Notes under the pieces: generated by a model
Told to the model about the DNA's origin: nothing
Seen by the model: only the letters and a program-made list of their open reading frames with translations
The model's database searches: none
In this document: positions 27,314-35,252 of the stretch, piece by piece
Position numbering within the stretch: position 1 is the stretch's first letter
Layout: every line of letters begins with the position of its first letter
DNA from: Zobellia galactanivorans
GTDB taxonomy: Bacteria; Bacteroidota; Bacteroidia; Flavobacteriales; Flavobacteriaceae
Reading direction: 5' to 3'
Length of the DNA stretch: 64,000 nt
Assembly: GCF_000973105.1 (NCBI RefSeq)
Contig: NC_015844.1
Span: 1,732,501 to 1,796,500 of the forward strand
Translations under genes and position numbers: made by a program

Positions 27314-28927
27314 ATGACCACTCTGCAAATTCTAAAATACTTGGCCGTTCTCCTTATCGGAAGTAGTTTAGCCTTATTTATTTTCTTTTCGATCAATAAC
27401 AGGTACCTACTTCAAAACAAGTCGGCCGTAGACAGTGCCGTTACCAAGTCGGTGATAAAACTTGAAGACGAGCTCAACAAAATAAATTTGGTAGTCGAGT
27501 CAATGGCTTTTTTCTACGAGAATAAAAGCTATATACCCCAAAAGCTTTTTGAGCGCTTTACCGACCCTTTTATCAAAGAACTCAACGGTATCAAGGCCTT
27601 GGCCTGGGCTCCAAAGGTCGAAGACTCGCTGAGGACAAAATTTGAAGAATATAGAACGATTACCCAAATCGACTCTAGCGGTCAGCTCGTTCCCACAACA
27701 TCAAATAATGTACATTACCCGGTTACCACCTTAAACCCCGTAGTACCATTTAAACAGGTCTTGGGTTACGACGTTTTTTCCGATAGTACAAAAAGAGAGG
27801 CCATCTTACGTTCCATAGAAACCGGCAAACCTGCCATTTCAGGCCCCATCCAATTGATTTCGGAAGCTGACGGGGTCGGGGGAATCCTTGCCTTAAAATC
27901 GGTAAGCTCGGCCATATCTCCCGAAAACAAGGGAATTGTTCTTGGAGTATACCGCATGGATAAGTTGATTTCCGAAACCTTAAAATCTGAAATTAAGGTA
28001 TTCAACCTATGCATCCACGATCACGAAGCCGGCGACACCTTATTGTTTTCAAATGTACACACCAGCAAGACCCATAAAGATCAGTACGAGAAAACCGTTA
28101 TCAAAAAAAGCATCAATGCAATAGATCGCAAATGGGACGTTCATTTCGTGCCCAAACAAGAGTACCTCTCCTTTCCGCACGTCTTCGAATCTTATGTAGT
28201 TCTTATCCTCGGCCTGGCCACAACACTGCTCTTGGCCCATTTGGCCAGAAGGAGGGACAATCATAACGACCGCCTTGAAGCCCGTGTACTATTGCGTACG
28301 GCCGAACTTGAGGAATCGAACAAACAAAAGGAAAACTTGTTACGGGAAATCCACCACAGGGTAAAGAACAATCTTCAGATCACCTCTAGCTTGATCAACA
28401 TGCAGAAACGCAAATTGGTAAGCAAAGAGGCCATAACGGCCTTAGAAGACAGTCAAGCGCGCATATCGGCCATAGCGCTCACCCATCAAAAAATCTATCA
28501 AGACAAAGATTCAAAGGCCGTGAACCTGCATGAGTACCTGAAAGACCTTATGGAGTACCAGAATAAAATATCACCCTCTTTCAGCTACAAGATCGATTGC
28601 CCGGAAATATCGATTGACCTAGATAAGGCGGTTCCGCTGGCCTTGATCATTTCCGAACTTGTGACCAACGCGGTAAAGCACGCCTACCCCGACAAAAAAA
28701 ATTACAACGAACTCCGTATCGACGTAAAAAAATTAGACAAATCGAATATCTCATTGACCATACGCGATAACGGTAAAGGCCTTCCCGAAGGCTTTGCCAT
28801 CGAAAACGCCGAAGGCATAGGTTTCGATATCATAAAGGCACTTTGCCGACAGATTTCAGCCGAGCTTTCGTATAATTCAGACAGTACCGGCACCAACTTT
28901 AGTGTTATTTTTAATAACCAAACATAG
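27314..28927 (+). CDS. CHASE-domain sensor histidine kinase (HisKA_2 type)
   Basis: This 537-residue kinase has a membrane helix at about 10-28 and a periplasmic CHASE domain (about 45-280, with NGIKALAWAPKV and GYDVFSDSTKREAI). A second helix lies at about 292-311, then a short coiled coil, a HisKA_2 dimerisation domain and a HATPase_c domain. The phospho-acceptor region is EIHHRVKNNLQ (His347/348). ATP-binding boxes include ELVTNAVKHAYP, DNGKGLP and GIGFDIIKAL. CHASE domains sense small extracellular ligands. No response regulator is encoded in the window, so it is an orphan kinase. It sits between the dioxygenase and a DUF1304 gene on the same strand. Confidence 0.92.
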   Translation: MTTLQILKYLAVLLIGSSLALFIFFSINNRYLLQNKSAVDSAVTKSVIKLEDELNKINLVVESMAFFYENKSYIPQKLFERFTDPFIKELNGIKALAWAPKVEDSLRTKFEEYRTITQIDSSGQLVPTTSNNVHYPVTTLNPVVPFKQVLGYDVFSDSTKREAILRSIETGKPAISGPIQLISEADGVGGILALKSVSSAISPENKGIVLGVYRMDKLISETLKSEIKVFNLCIHDHEAGDTLLFSNVHTSKTHKDQYEKTVIKKSINAIDRKWDVHFVPKQEYLSFPHVFESYVVLILGLATTLLLAHLARRRDNHNDRLEARVLLRTAELEESNKQKENLLREIHHRVKNNLQITSSLINMQKRKLVSKEAITALEDSQARISAIALTHQKIYQDKDSKAVNLHEYLKDLMEYQNKISPSFSYKIDCPEISIDLDKAVPLALIISELVTNAVKHAYPDKKNYNELRIDVKKLDKSNISLTIRDNGKGLPEGFAIENAEGIGFDIIKALCRQISAELSYNSDSTGTNFSVIFNNQT

Positions 28928-28942
28928 AAAAACAGAAGCGTT

Positions 28943-29296
28943 ATGGCTGAAAAAATACTTATTGGTTTTATTTCGATCCTACACTTTTATTTCCTGTATT
29001 TTGAAATGTTCGCTTGGACAACCAAGGGGAAAAATATTTTTAGAAAGTTTCCGTCCGAACTCTTTGAGGCCACCAAACCCATGGCCGCCAACCAAGGGCT
29101 CTACAATGGTTTTCTCGCCGCTGGATTAGCATGGACCTTTTTTATAACCGACCCACTCTGGCAACAAAACATCGCGCTCTTCTTTCTAAGCTGTGTTGCT
29201 ATCGCCGGAATCTACGGAGCCTATTCGGTAGACAAAAAAATCCTATACATACAGGCCCTTCCCGCCCTATTGGCCATTGTCCTTATCTTAATCTAA
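28943..29296 (+). CDS. DUF1304 family membrane protein
   Basis: The 117-residue protein has four predicted membrane helices (about 3-22, 50-68, 75-94, 98-116). ISILHFYFLYFEMFAW and the loop ANQGLYNGFLAAGL are characteristic of DUF1304, a family of small inner-membrane proteins of unknown function. It starts 15 bp after the histidine kinase stop, so the two are probably co-transcribed. Confidence 0.87.
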   Translation: MAEKILIGFISILHFYFLYFEMFAWTTKGKNIFRKFPSELFEATKPMAANQGLYNGFLAAGLAWTFFITDPLWQQNIALFFLSCVAIAGIYGAYSVDKKILYIQALPALLAIVLILI

Positions 29297-29430
29297 ACTA
29301 GGCCGCATAATGGTCCCTTAGTTTTGATTGCATTCCTAGCCGGTATACATGCGATTAAAATTTACTTTTCTGGAATAGTTGCAGTACCTTTATCAAAAAA
29401 TATAACAATAACGCAATAAAAAGTTATAAA

Positions 29431-30984
29431 ATGTCACATTTAGCATCGCAATTCGGTATCGAAAAAGCACTTAAGGATTTAGGTGTAATGGATATAAACC
29501 ACGGTACCTCAACAGGCTCCTCACATTTTGGTTCCGGAGAAATTATTTCATCATACTCGCCAGTAGACGGGGCCCTGATCGCTAAAGTCAAGACGACCGC
29601 TAAAGAAGATTACGAACAAGTGATGGCCGCCGCGACCAAGGCCTTTAAGGTATGGCGAAGCAAGCCGGCACCGCAACGAGGTGAAATCGTAAGGCAATTT
29701 GGAGAAAAGTTAAGGGAGAAAAAAGAAGCCTTAGGCAAATTGGTATCGTACGAAATGGGAAAAAGCTACCAAGAAGGCTTGGGAGAAGTACAGGAAATGA
29801 TCGACATCTGTGACTTTGCCGTAGGTCTTTCGAGGCAGTTGCACGGTCTTACCATGCATTCCGAACGCCCAGGTCACCGAATGTACGAGCAATATCATTC
29901 ACTGGGTGTGGTCGGAATTATTTCGGCTTTCAACTTTCCTGTTGCCGTTTGGGCATGGAACACGGCCTTGGCATGGATCTGTGGTGATGTTTGCGTTTGG
30001 AAACCATCTGAAAAAACACCCTTATGCGGGGTGGCCTGTCAAAATATTGCCGTAGAGGTCTTTAAGGCCAACGGTTTGCCCGAAGGTATTTCTTGCCTGA
30101 TCAACGGTGACTACCGCGTAGGTGAGATGATGACCACCGATACACGAATCCCCCTGATATCGGCCACAGGGTCTACCCGTATGGGCAAAATCGTAGCCCA
30201 GAACGTAGCGGCCCGCTTAGGCAAATCGCTCTTGGAACTGGGTGGCAACAACGCCATAATCGTCACCCCCGATGCCGATATTAAGATGACGGTAATCGGC
30301 GCGGTATTCGGTGCGGTAGGAACGGCAGGTCAACGCTGTACCTCCACCAGAAGGCTCATCATTCACGAAAGTATTTACGACCAGGTCAAGACGGCCCTTG
30401 TAGAAGCCTATAAACAACTTAGAATCGGCAACCCATTGGACGAAAACAACCATGTAGGCCCACTAATCGATACCGATGCGGTGGCCCATTATAAAAATGC
30501 CCTTGATAAAGTAGTTGAAGAAGGAGGAAAAATTATTGTGGATGGAGGTGTTCTCGAAGGCGAGGGCTACGAAAGTGGCTGCTATGTAAAACCGGCCATT
30601 GCCGAGGCGCAACCCGATTTTAAAATCGTACAACACGAAACCTTTGCCCCGGTACTTTACCTTTTGAAATATTCGGGAAGCGTTGAAGACGCCATCGATA
30701 TTCAAAACAACGTGGCCCAAGGCCTGTCTTCGGCCATTATGACCAACAACCTTCGTGAAGCCGAGTACTTCTTATCGGTTGCAGGTAGCGATTGTGGTAT
30801 TGCCAATGTAAATATAGGTACTTCAGGTGCTGAAATTGGAGGTGCTTTTGGAGGGGAAAAAGAAACCGGTGGCGGTCGCGAATCAGGTTCCGATGCCTGG
30901 AAGGTCTATATGCGCAGGCAGACCAATACCATTAACTATACTACCGAGCTTCCTTTGGCGCAAGGCATCAAATTCGATTTATAG
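29431..30984 (+). CDS. Aldehyde dehydrogenase, ALDH7 (AmaB/antiquitin-like) type
   Basis: This 517-residue dehydrogenase has the NAD-binding and catalytic features of the ALDH superfamily: SAFNFPVAVWAWN, the catalytic Glu in LELGGNNAIIV, and the catalytic Cys in GTAGQRCTSTRRL. The C-terminal ETGGGRESGSDAWKVYMRR and NIGTSGAEIGGAFGGEKE are typical of the ALDH7 group, which oxidises alpha-aminoadipate semialdehyde (piperideine-6-carboxylate) in lysine degradation. The precise substrate remains an inference. It follows a 134-bp gap containing a near-consensus TACCTTTA element, and is probably transcribed on its own. Confidence 0.9.
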   Translation: MSHLASQFGIEKALKDLGVMDINHGTSTGSSHFGSGEIISSYSPVDGALIAKVKTTAKEDYEQVMAAATKAFKVWRSKPAPQRGEIVRQFGEKLREKKEALGKLVSYEMGKSYQEGLGEVQEMIDICDFAVGLSRQLHGLTMHSERPGHRMYEQYHSLGVVGIISAFNFPVAVWAWNTALAWICGDVCVWKPSEKTPLCGVACQNIAVEVFKANGLPEGISCLINGDYRVGEMMTTDTRIPLISATGSTRMGKIVAQNVAARLGKSLLELGGNNAIIVTPDADIKMTVIGAVFGAVGTAGQRCTSTRRLIIHESIYDQVKTALVEAYKQLRIGNPLDENNHVGPLIDTDAVAHYKNALDKVVEEGGKIIVDGGVLEGEGYESGCYVKPAIAEAQPDFKIVQHETFAPVLYLLKYSGSVEDAIDIQNNVAQGLSSAIMTNNLREAEYFLSVAGSDCGIANVNIGTSGAEIGGAFGGEKETGGGRESGSDAWKVYMRRQTNTINYTTELPLAQGIKFDL

Positions 30985-31004
30985 AAGTGAAATGTGTTTA
31001 TGTG

Positions 31005-31067
31005 AAAACCCGCCGTTAATTACTTGACCTTCCCCCGAATAGACAAGCAAAAAAATAGCGGGTTTTT
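31005..31067 (+). terminator. Long-loop terminator candidate after the aldehyde dehydrogenase
   Basis: AAAACCCGC (31005-31013) pairs with GCGGGTTTT (31058-31066), followed by one more T. The 44-base loop is unusually long, but position and arm composition fit a terminator. Confidence 0.45.
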
Positions 31068-31114
31068 AAACACTAGACTAACTCAAACATCTTTGTATAC
31101 ACTTTCCTTTTTCA

Positions 31115-31254
31115 TTACATACCTTTAATTCCTTCCCTATTACCGCGTACGGTTGCGGTCTTGGGCATTTTCCAACTTCCGTGGAGTAGAGCTTGCGTGC
31201 CCAACACAATGAACATGCACATAAAATTCGCTATTTTGATAATTTCAGTTTTCA
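31115..31254 (-). CDS. Possible small or relict open reading frame (46 aa)
   Basis: The frame starts ATG at 31254 and encodes MKTEIIKIANFMCMFIVLG followed by a polar tail, so the N-terminus could be a signal peptide or single membrane helix. There is no terminator, no recognisable domain and no operon partner. It may be the N-terminal remnant of a lost secreted protein or a chance frame. I list it only because the surrounding 615 bp are otherwise empty. Confidence 0.22.
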
Positions 31255-31599
31255 TAACTTCTCGTTTTAGAATTATCCTTTCTGCCTTATAAAAGTATAT
31301 ATCTAAGTCTTGTCCCCAAAGTAATAATGTATAGGCCCATCCATTAGATACACAACTAGTTAGATTTCCTGTATAATCGGTCGCCGTGTCAATCCGTTGG
31401 GAATAGCAATCGGCAACCCTATCTTCCACCTATTAATGTGGCCTAAATAGAAAAGGTTAACATATCTCCCCTTCTACAACCGTATTTCATCGAAAACCGA
31501 AATGCATTTTGTAATACTTTACTTATTAATTAGTCGGTTTTAACATTTGTTTTGTTTTTTTTAATACATTGTAGTCTAAACACTTAACACTCCATTACG

Positions 31600-32517
31600 A
31601 TGAAACGTTCAACCCTATACCTACTTGGTATCATCATTACCATAATAGTAGGTATCTATTTTTACATCAACTGCTGTAGTTATTGTAGTCCAATGGTTCA
31701 ACAACAAGAGGAAGCTAAACAAGAGGTAGCACCTACCCCGGCACCTCCTAAGGCCAGTTCATATCCTTTTGCCCTGAGTGACGGCGACTTTAACTATGAG
31801 ACCCAAGACAATTATAACTTTAATCGATCTAGCCCCCGTTTTTTAGAACCGGTATCGGAAAACGTTACCCGTGGTATCAGCCCGGGCCTAAAGGACTATT
31901 TGGCCACCCATAAAGACAAGGTATTGACCCTTACCGGATATTACCAAAGTGACGAAGACAACAACACCGCTTTTCCGAACTTGGGCCTCGCACGGGCAAA
32001 CTCGGTCAAAAACCACCTCACATCACTTGAAATTCCGTCCTCACAAATCGACATTCAAGGGAAATTGATGGGCGATATGGTAGCCGACGGCAACATATTC
32101 AAAGGCCCCATTGCCTATGCTTTTAGCGAAAAATCAGGTAATGACGATGATGAAATAAAGGCACTTTACGAAAAAATAACATCAGATCCTTTGGTGCTTT
32201 ATTTTGATACGGCGGAAGCCTCTATAAATCCTTCCGAAGAACAGCGCCAAAAAATCGCGGACATCGTAAGGTACCTTGACAAGGTCGAAAATGCCAAATG
32301 CAACATCGTGGGATATACCGATAGCAAGGGAGGTAGACAGACCAACCTCCGTCTCGGGCAAGGTAGGGCCGATTTTGCCAAAGCCTATCTTGTTCAAAAC
32401 GGGATTGCCGCCGATAGAATAGCAAGCTCATCAAAGGGACCCAACGACCCCATAGCCAGTAATGCTACCGAAGAGGGAAGGGCCAAGAACAGAAGAACCG
32501 TAATATCTATTAAATAA
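31600..32517 (+). CDS. Membrane-anchored protein with tandem OmpA-like domains
   Basis: The 305-residue protein has an N-terminal hydrophobic helix (about 5-24) followed by a Cys-rich INCCSYCS and a Pro/Gln-rich linker. Residues about 80-178 form a degenerate OmpA-like domain (GYYQSDEDNN, LGLARANSVKNHL). Residues about 197-305 form a canonical OmpA C-terminal domain (LYFDTAEASI, GYTDSKGGRQTNLRLGQGRADFAKAYL, GRAKNRRTVI), with Asp241 and an Arg in NRR placed to bind diaminopimelate of peptidoglycan. The helix may act as an anchor rather than a cleaved signal. It is 23 bp upstream of an HhH-domain membrane protein, with which it is surely co-transcribed. Confidence 0.85.
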   Translation: MKRSTLYLLGIIITIIVGIYFYINCCSYCSPMVQQQEEAKQEVAPTPAPPKASSYPFALSDGDFNYETQDNYNFNRSSPRFLEPVSENVTRGISPGLKDYLATHKDKVLTLTGYYQSDEDNNTAFPNLGLARANSVKNHLTSLEIPSSQIDIQGKLMGDMVADGNIFKGPIAYAFSEKSGNDDDEIKALYEKITSDPLVLYFDTAEASINPSEEQRQKIADIVRYLDKVENAKCNIVGYTDSKGGRQTNLRLGQGRADFAKAYLVQNGIAADRIASSSKGPNDPIASNATEEGRAKNRRTVISIK

Positions 32518-32540
32518 TCAATAATTAAAACTAAAATAAA

Positions 32541-33104
32541 ATGGAATCTGGAAATATAAATATGATGTGCTGGTTGATCCCACTTCTTGTCGGGATCATT
32601 TGTGGAATCTTAGGGTATCTCTTAGGCAAGTCGAACACGAAGGTTATCGATAATTCTGACGAGTTAAAGCGCTGTAATGACGATAATTCGAGACTACGGG
32701 CCCAACTTGAGGCCTGCAAGCAACAACTGATCACCATGCCCGAAACCAAGGATGTTTCATCTTCATTGGGCGCTACGCCCATGGCCGCCGTTCCAATCCT
32801 TATTCCCTTCGACGCTGCTGCGGCAAAAGCGGCAATCGGTAAAACCGTAAAAGAAAACGATCTAAAGGTCGTAGAGGGCATTGGACCTAAAATAGAAGGG
32901 CTCTTTCATGCCGAGGGTATCAAAACATGGAAGGATCTTTCGGAAACCTCCGTTGCCCGCTGCCAAGAAGTTCTAAAAGGCGGTGGTGATCGCTACAAGA
33001 TCCATGACCCGGCGTCTTGGCCAATGCAGGCCAAGATGTGCTATGAAGGAAAATGGACGGAACTTGCAAAATGGCAAGATGAACACGACCACGGAAAGTT
33101 ATAA
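32541..33104 (+). CDS. Membrane protein with helix-hairpin-helix (DUF4332-like) domain
   Basis: This 187-residue protein has one N-terminal membrane helix (about 9-27, with Gly-rich GIICGILGYLLG), a short coiled coil (SDELKRCNDDNSRLRAQLEA) and a C-terminal domain. That domain starts LKVVEGIGPKIEGLFHAEGI, a helix-hairpin-helix segment of the type annotated as 'flap endonuclease-1-like 5' DNA nuclease' or DUF4332; no nuclease residues can be recognised. It then continues with a Trp-rich tail. It pairs with the OmpA-like gene upstream, so an envelope role linked to peptidoglycan is more likely than DNA repair. A good terminator follows. Confidence 0.8.
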   Translation: MESGNINMMCWLIPLLVGIICGILGYLLGKSNTKVIDNSDELKRCNDDNSRLRAQLEACKQQLITMPETKDVSSSLGATPMAAVPILIPFDAAAAKAAIGKTVKENDLKVVEGIGPKIEGLFHAEGIKTWKDLSETSVARCQEVLKGGGDRYKIHDPASWPMQAKMCYEGKWTELAKWQDEHDHGKL

Positions 33105-33126
33105 ACCTTCCTTATATTTCAAATCC

Positions 33127-33151
33127 AAACCTCGCTATGCGGGGTTTTTTT
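33127..33151 (+). terminator. Intrinsic terminator after the OmpA/HhH operon
   Basis: AAACCTCGC (33127-33135) pairs with GCGGGGTTT (33139-33147), including one G-T pair, around a TAT loop, and the T-run extends to 33151. Confidence 0.83.
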
Positions 33152-33221
33152 ATACCCCATCATATCGCTCCATAACAAGCGGACCATACCGTTTATCGAA
33201 GAAAGCGAACCGCTCATATTT

Positions 33222-33254
33222 TTCACAACAAATTGGGCTCCGTTCACAACAAAT
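33222..33254. repeat. 12-bp direct repeat, 21-bp period
   Basis: TTCACAACAAAT occurs at 33222-33233 and again at 33243-33254. The 21-bp period is about two helical turns, so both copies would face the same side of the DNA. Confidence 0.7.
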
Positions 33255-33312
33255 AATTAGAAAAAAGAAAATGTCAAGGTAGATTTACATTGTAATTAAG
33301 TGATAGTAATGA

Positions 33313-33386
33313 CCCCAAATCAATCCTAGAGCTTAACCGAAAACAAGTTACGTATCCCAAATCGGAGCTTGACCTACAACAAGTTA
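33313..33386. repeat. Imperfect tandem duplication
   Basis: Two units share CCCAAATC, GAGCTT, ACC and AACAAGTTA: 33313-33350 and 33356-33386. The cores 33329-33350 and 33365-33386 match at 19 of 22 positions. Each ends in ACAAGTTA, related to the ACAACAAAT of the repeat at 33222. Confidence 0.7.
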
Positions 33387-33396
33387 AAACCTACTT

Positions 33397-33438
33397 AATA
33401 AGAAAATCCGGCCTAGAGATAGACCGGATTTTCTTATT
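33397..33438. terminator. Strong hairpin after the desaturase gene
   Basis: AATAAGAAAATCCGG (33397-33411) and CCGGATTTTCTTATT (33424-33438) form a perfect 15-bp stem with a 12-base loop. It lies just beyond the stop of the reverse-strand desaturase gene, and AT-rich arms give partial T-tracts in both directions. Confidence 0.8.
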
Positions 33439-33462
33439 TTGTTTTATGACGAACCATAAAAC

Positions 33463-34461
33463 CTATATCATACCGTTGGCCTCAACCCACTTGAACCGGT
33501 ATTGATCTTCAGGAAATTTCATTCGCTCTGAAATACGCTCCAATCGTTCTGGCAATTTAATCAGGTAATCACGAGCTTTTTCTGCCTCATCATTAAGGCT
33601 TCTTACTTTTTCCAACTCCCAATAAGCATTCAATTTTCTAAGAATATCCACATAATCTTGAGCGGTATATACCCCAAGGCGTTGTGCACAGTTAGAGAAG
33701 TTTTCAAAAGCCGCACCTATGGTTCCACCGGATTCACGTAAGAAATGGGCCGGCATAACAATTTTCTTTTTCATCATATCGGCAAAAGCCAACATCATAC
33801 CCGAGGGGTCTTCACCAAAAATGGTTTTTACAAACTCCCTATAGGCCAAGTGATGTCGCATTTCATCGCCTGCAATTATGGTACACATCTTACCCAATAG
33901 GGCGTTTCCTTTTTTCTTTGCCATTTGGCCTACCCTTTTATGCGAAATGTTGGTAGCCAACTCTTGAAAGGAAGTATATACAAAGTTTTTGTAGGGATCC
34001 CTATCGGTTCCGATATCAAAACCATCGGCGATCAGGTGCTGGGTAGTATATTCAATTTCCCTCATATTTACCCTACCCGATAGATAGAGGTACTTATTAA
34101 GTACATCACCATGACGATTTTCTTCAGCCGTCCAGGCCCTTACCCATTTTGACCACCCATTTGTCTTATTTGGTCCGTGTTGGTCAATTCCCTCAACATC
34201 CATCAACCAAGATTCATAGGTCGGTAATGCTTCCTCCGTTATGGTATCGGCAACCATGGTCACCCAAAAATCGTATCCTAGTTCCTTAGACTCGCCCCGA
34301 AGTTCGCGAACTTCTTCAAGAAAGCCTTCACTTTCGGAATCGGGCAAAAAGTCACTAGGTTGCCAAATATCTTCTACGGGAATCAGAAAAGAATCCATAA
34401 ATCCCTCAACTTGTGGCTCTATCGCCTGCATCACCTCTAATCGAATATTCTTTTCAGGCAT
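33463..34461 (-). CDS. Acyl-ACP desaturase (ferritin-like di-iron)
   Basis: The 332-residue protein has the di-iron ligand set of soluble stearoyl-ACP-type desaturases: Glu in TEEALPTY (about 76-77), EENRH (113-117), Glu in FQELATN (about 167) and DEMRH (199-203). Starts with MPEKNIRLEVM and LIPVEDIWQPSDFLPD, as in bacterial and plant family members. It introduces a double bond into acyl chains on acyl carrier protein in the cytosol, using O2 and ferredoxin. It is a single gene on the reverse strand with its own terminator. The length is normal. Confidence 0.93.
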   Translation of the reverse strand: MPEKNIRLEVMQAIEPQVEGFMDSFLIPVEDIWQPSDFLPDSESEGFLEEVRELRGESKELGYDFWVTMVADTITEEALPTYESWLMDVEGIDQHGPNKTNGWSKWVRAWTAEENRHGDVLNKYLYLSGRVNMREIEYTTQHLIADGFDIGTDRDPYKNFVYTSFQELATNISHKRVGQMAKKKGNALLGKMCTIIAGDEMRHHLAYREFVKTIFGEDPSGMMLAFADMMKKKIVMPAHFLRESGGTIGAAFENFSNCAQRLGVYTAQDYVDILRKLNAYWELEKVRSLNDEAEKARDYLIKLPERLERISERMKFPEDQYRFKWVEANGMI

Positions 34462-34526
34462 ATGTGTGTGTTTTTAACAAAGTTCGTCAATAATATAATT
34501 AAAATATAAAAATACGATATCTAATT

Positions 34527-35252
34527 TCAATTTCTTCCGGGTTCACCAGGATATAGCTGATGTACCGGATCGCTTTGAAATATAGTTTTCGAATCGATAT
34601 CGAGCATAGAAAGCGGGCCTTTGAATGCGGCCCCCGTATCTACGTTCCAAACATTGGCGGCCCTTGTAGGCTGGGCAACCGTGGTTTTGGAAATAGGGGT
34701 ATGGCCAATAAAAATTTCTTTGTAGTGCGTCAACCGTTTGGGGTAGTCTGGGTTAGACCGCTCCAATTTCGGATTGAGCGAACGAGCCAGTTCCCACAGT
34801 GTACGGTCCCAATAGAAGGTCTGCTTAAAATACTCGTATTCAATCCCCTTCAAGTTAGTAAATCCTGCATGTAAAAACAAACGTTTATTACTATCGACAT
34901 AATGGTTTTTCAAACCTTCGTAGAACTGAATATGGTTCCGTTTAGTTTGGGCATCGGCCTTCTCGTACGAAGCCAAGGTAGCCCCGCCGCCATGTTGAAG
35001 CCAAAGTGGGTTGTCTTTGCCATCGCGCAACCACTCCAAGCAAAGCTCATCGTGATTTCCCCGTATAAAAATGCAATTGTGGGAATTGCCCAATTCAATT
35101 AAAAAATCGACGGTTTCGACAGCTTCGCTCCACCCGTCGACATAATCGCCCAAAAAAATAAGTTGGTCGTCGGGTGTTACACCCGCCCGTTCAAATACTT
35201 GTTTTAATCCTTTTAATCCTGAATGAATATCACCTACTACAAAAGTTCTCAT
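34527..35252 (-). CDS. Metallophosphoesterase (PPP-type serine/threonine phosphatase-like)
   Basis: The 241-residue enzyme has the metallophosphatase motifs GDIHSG (7-12), GDYVDG (35-40) and RGNHDE (64-69), later GHTP and a final WNVDTGAAF. This is the set of bacterial PrpE/ApaH-like PPP phosphatases, which remove phosphate from proteins or nucleotides using two metal ions. The start ATG overlaps the stop of the zinc-ribbon protein gene by four bases (ATGA), so it is the third gene of the SPFH / zinc-ribbon / phosphatase operon. Confidence 0.92.
   Translation of the reverse strand: MRTFVVGDIHSGLKGLKQVFERAGVTPDDQLIFLGDYVDGWSEAVETVDFLIELGNSHNCIFIRGNHDELCLEWLRDGKDNPLWLQHGGGATLASYEKADAQTKRNHIQFYEGLKNHYVDSNKRLFLHAGFTNLKGIEYEYFKQTFYWDRTLWELARSLNPKLERSNPDYPKRLTHYKEIFIGHTPISKTTVAQPTRAANVWNVDTGAAFKGPLSMLDIDSKTIFQSDPVHQLYPGEPGRN

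Larger units (their letters stand above)
30985..31599. other. 615-bp region without a confident gene
   Basis: It begins with a possible terminator (31005-31067). A 46-codon reverse frame at 31115-31254 could be a small or decayed gene. Closer to the OmpA-like gene there are AT-rich promoter-like sequences and an 8-bp inverted repeat, AAAACCGA / TCGGTTTT, with a loop of about 38 bases near 31494-31548. No exact TAnnTTTG element with normal spacing was found in front of 31600. Confidence 0.6.
33105..33462. other. 358-bp intergenic region with two terminators and direct repeats
   Basis: It contains terminators at 33127-33151 and 33397-33438, a 12-bp direct repeat (33222-33233 and 33243-33254) and a longer imperfect direct repeat (33313-33350 and 33356-33386). 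I see no protein-coding frame that I can support. A small RNA between the two terminators is possible but not shown. Confidence 0.65.
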
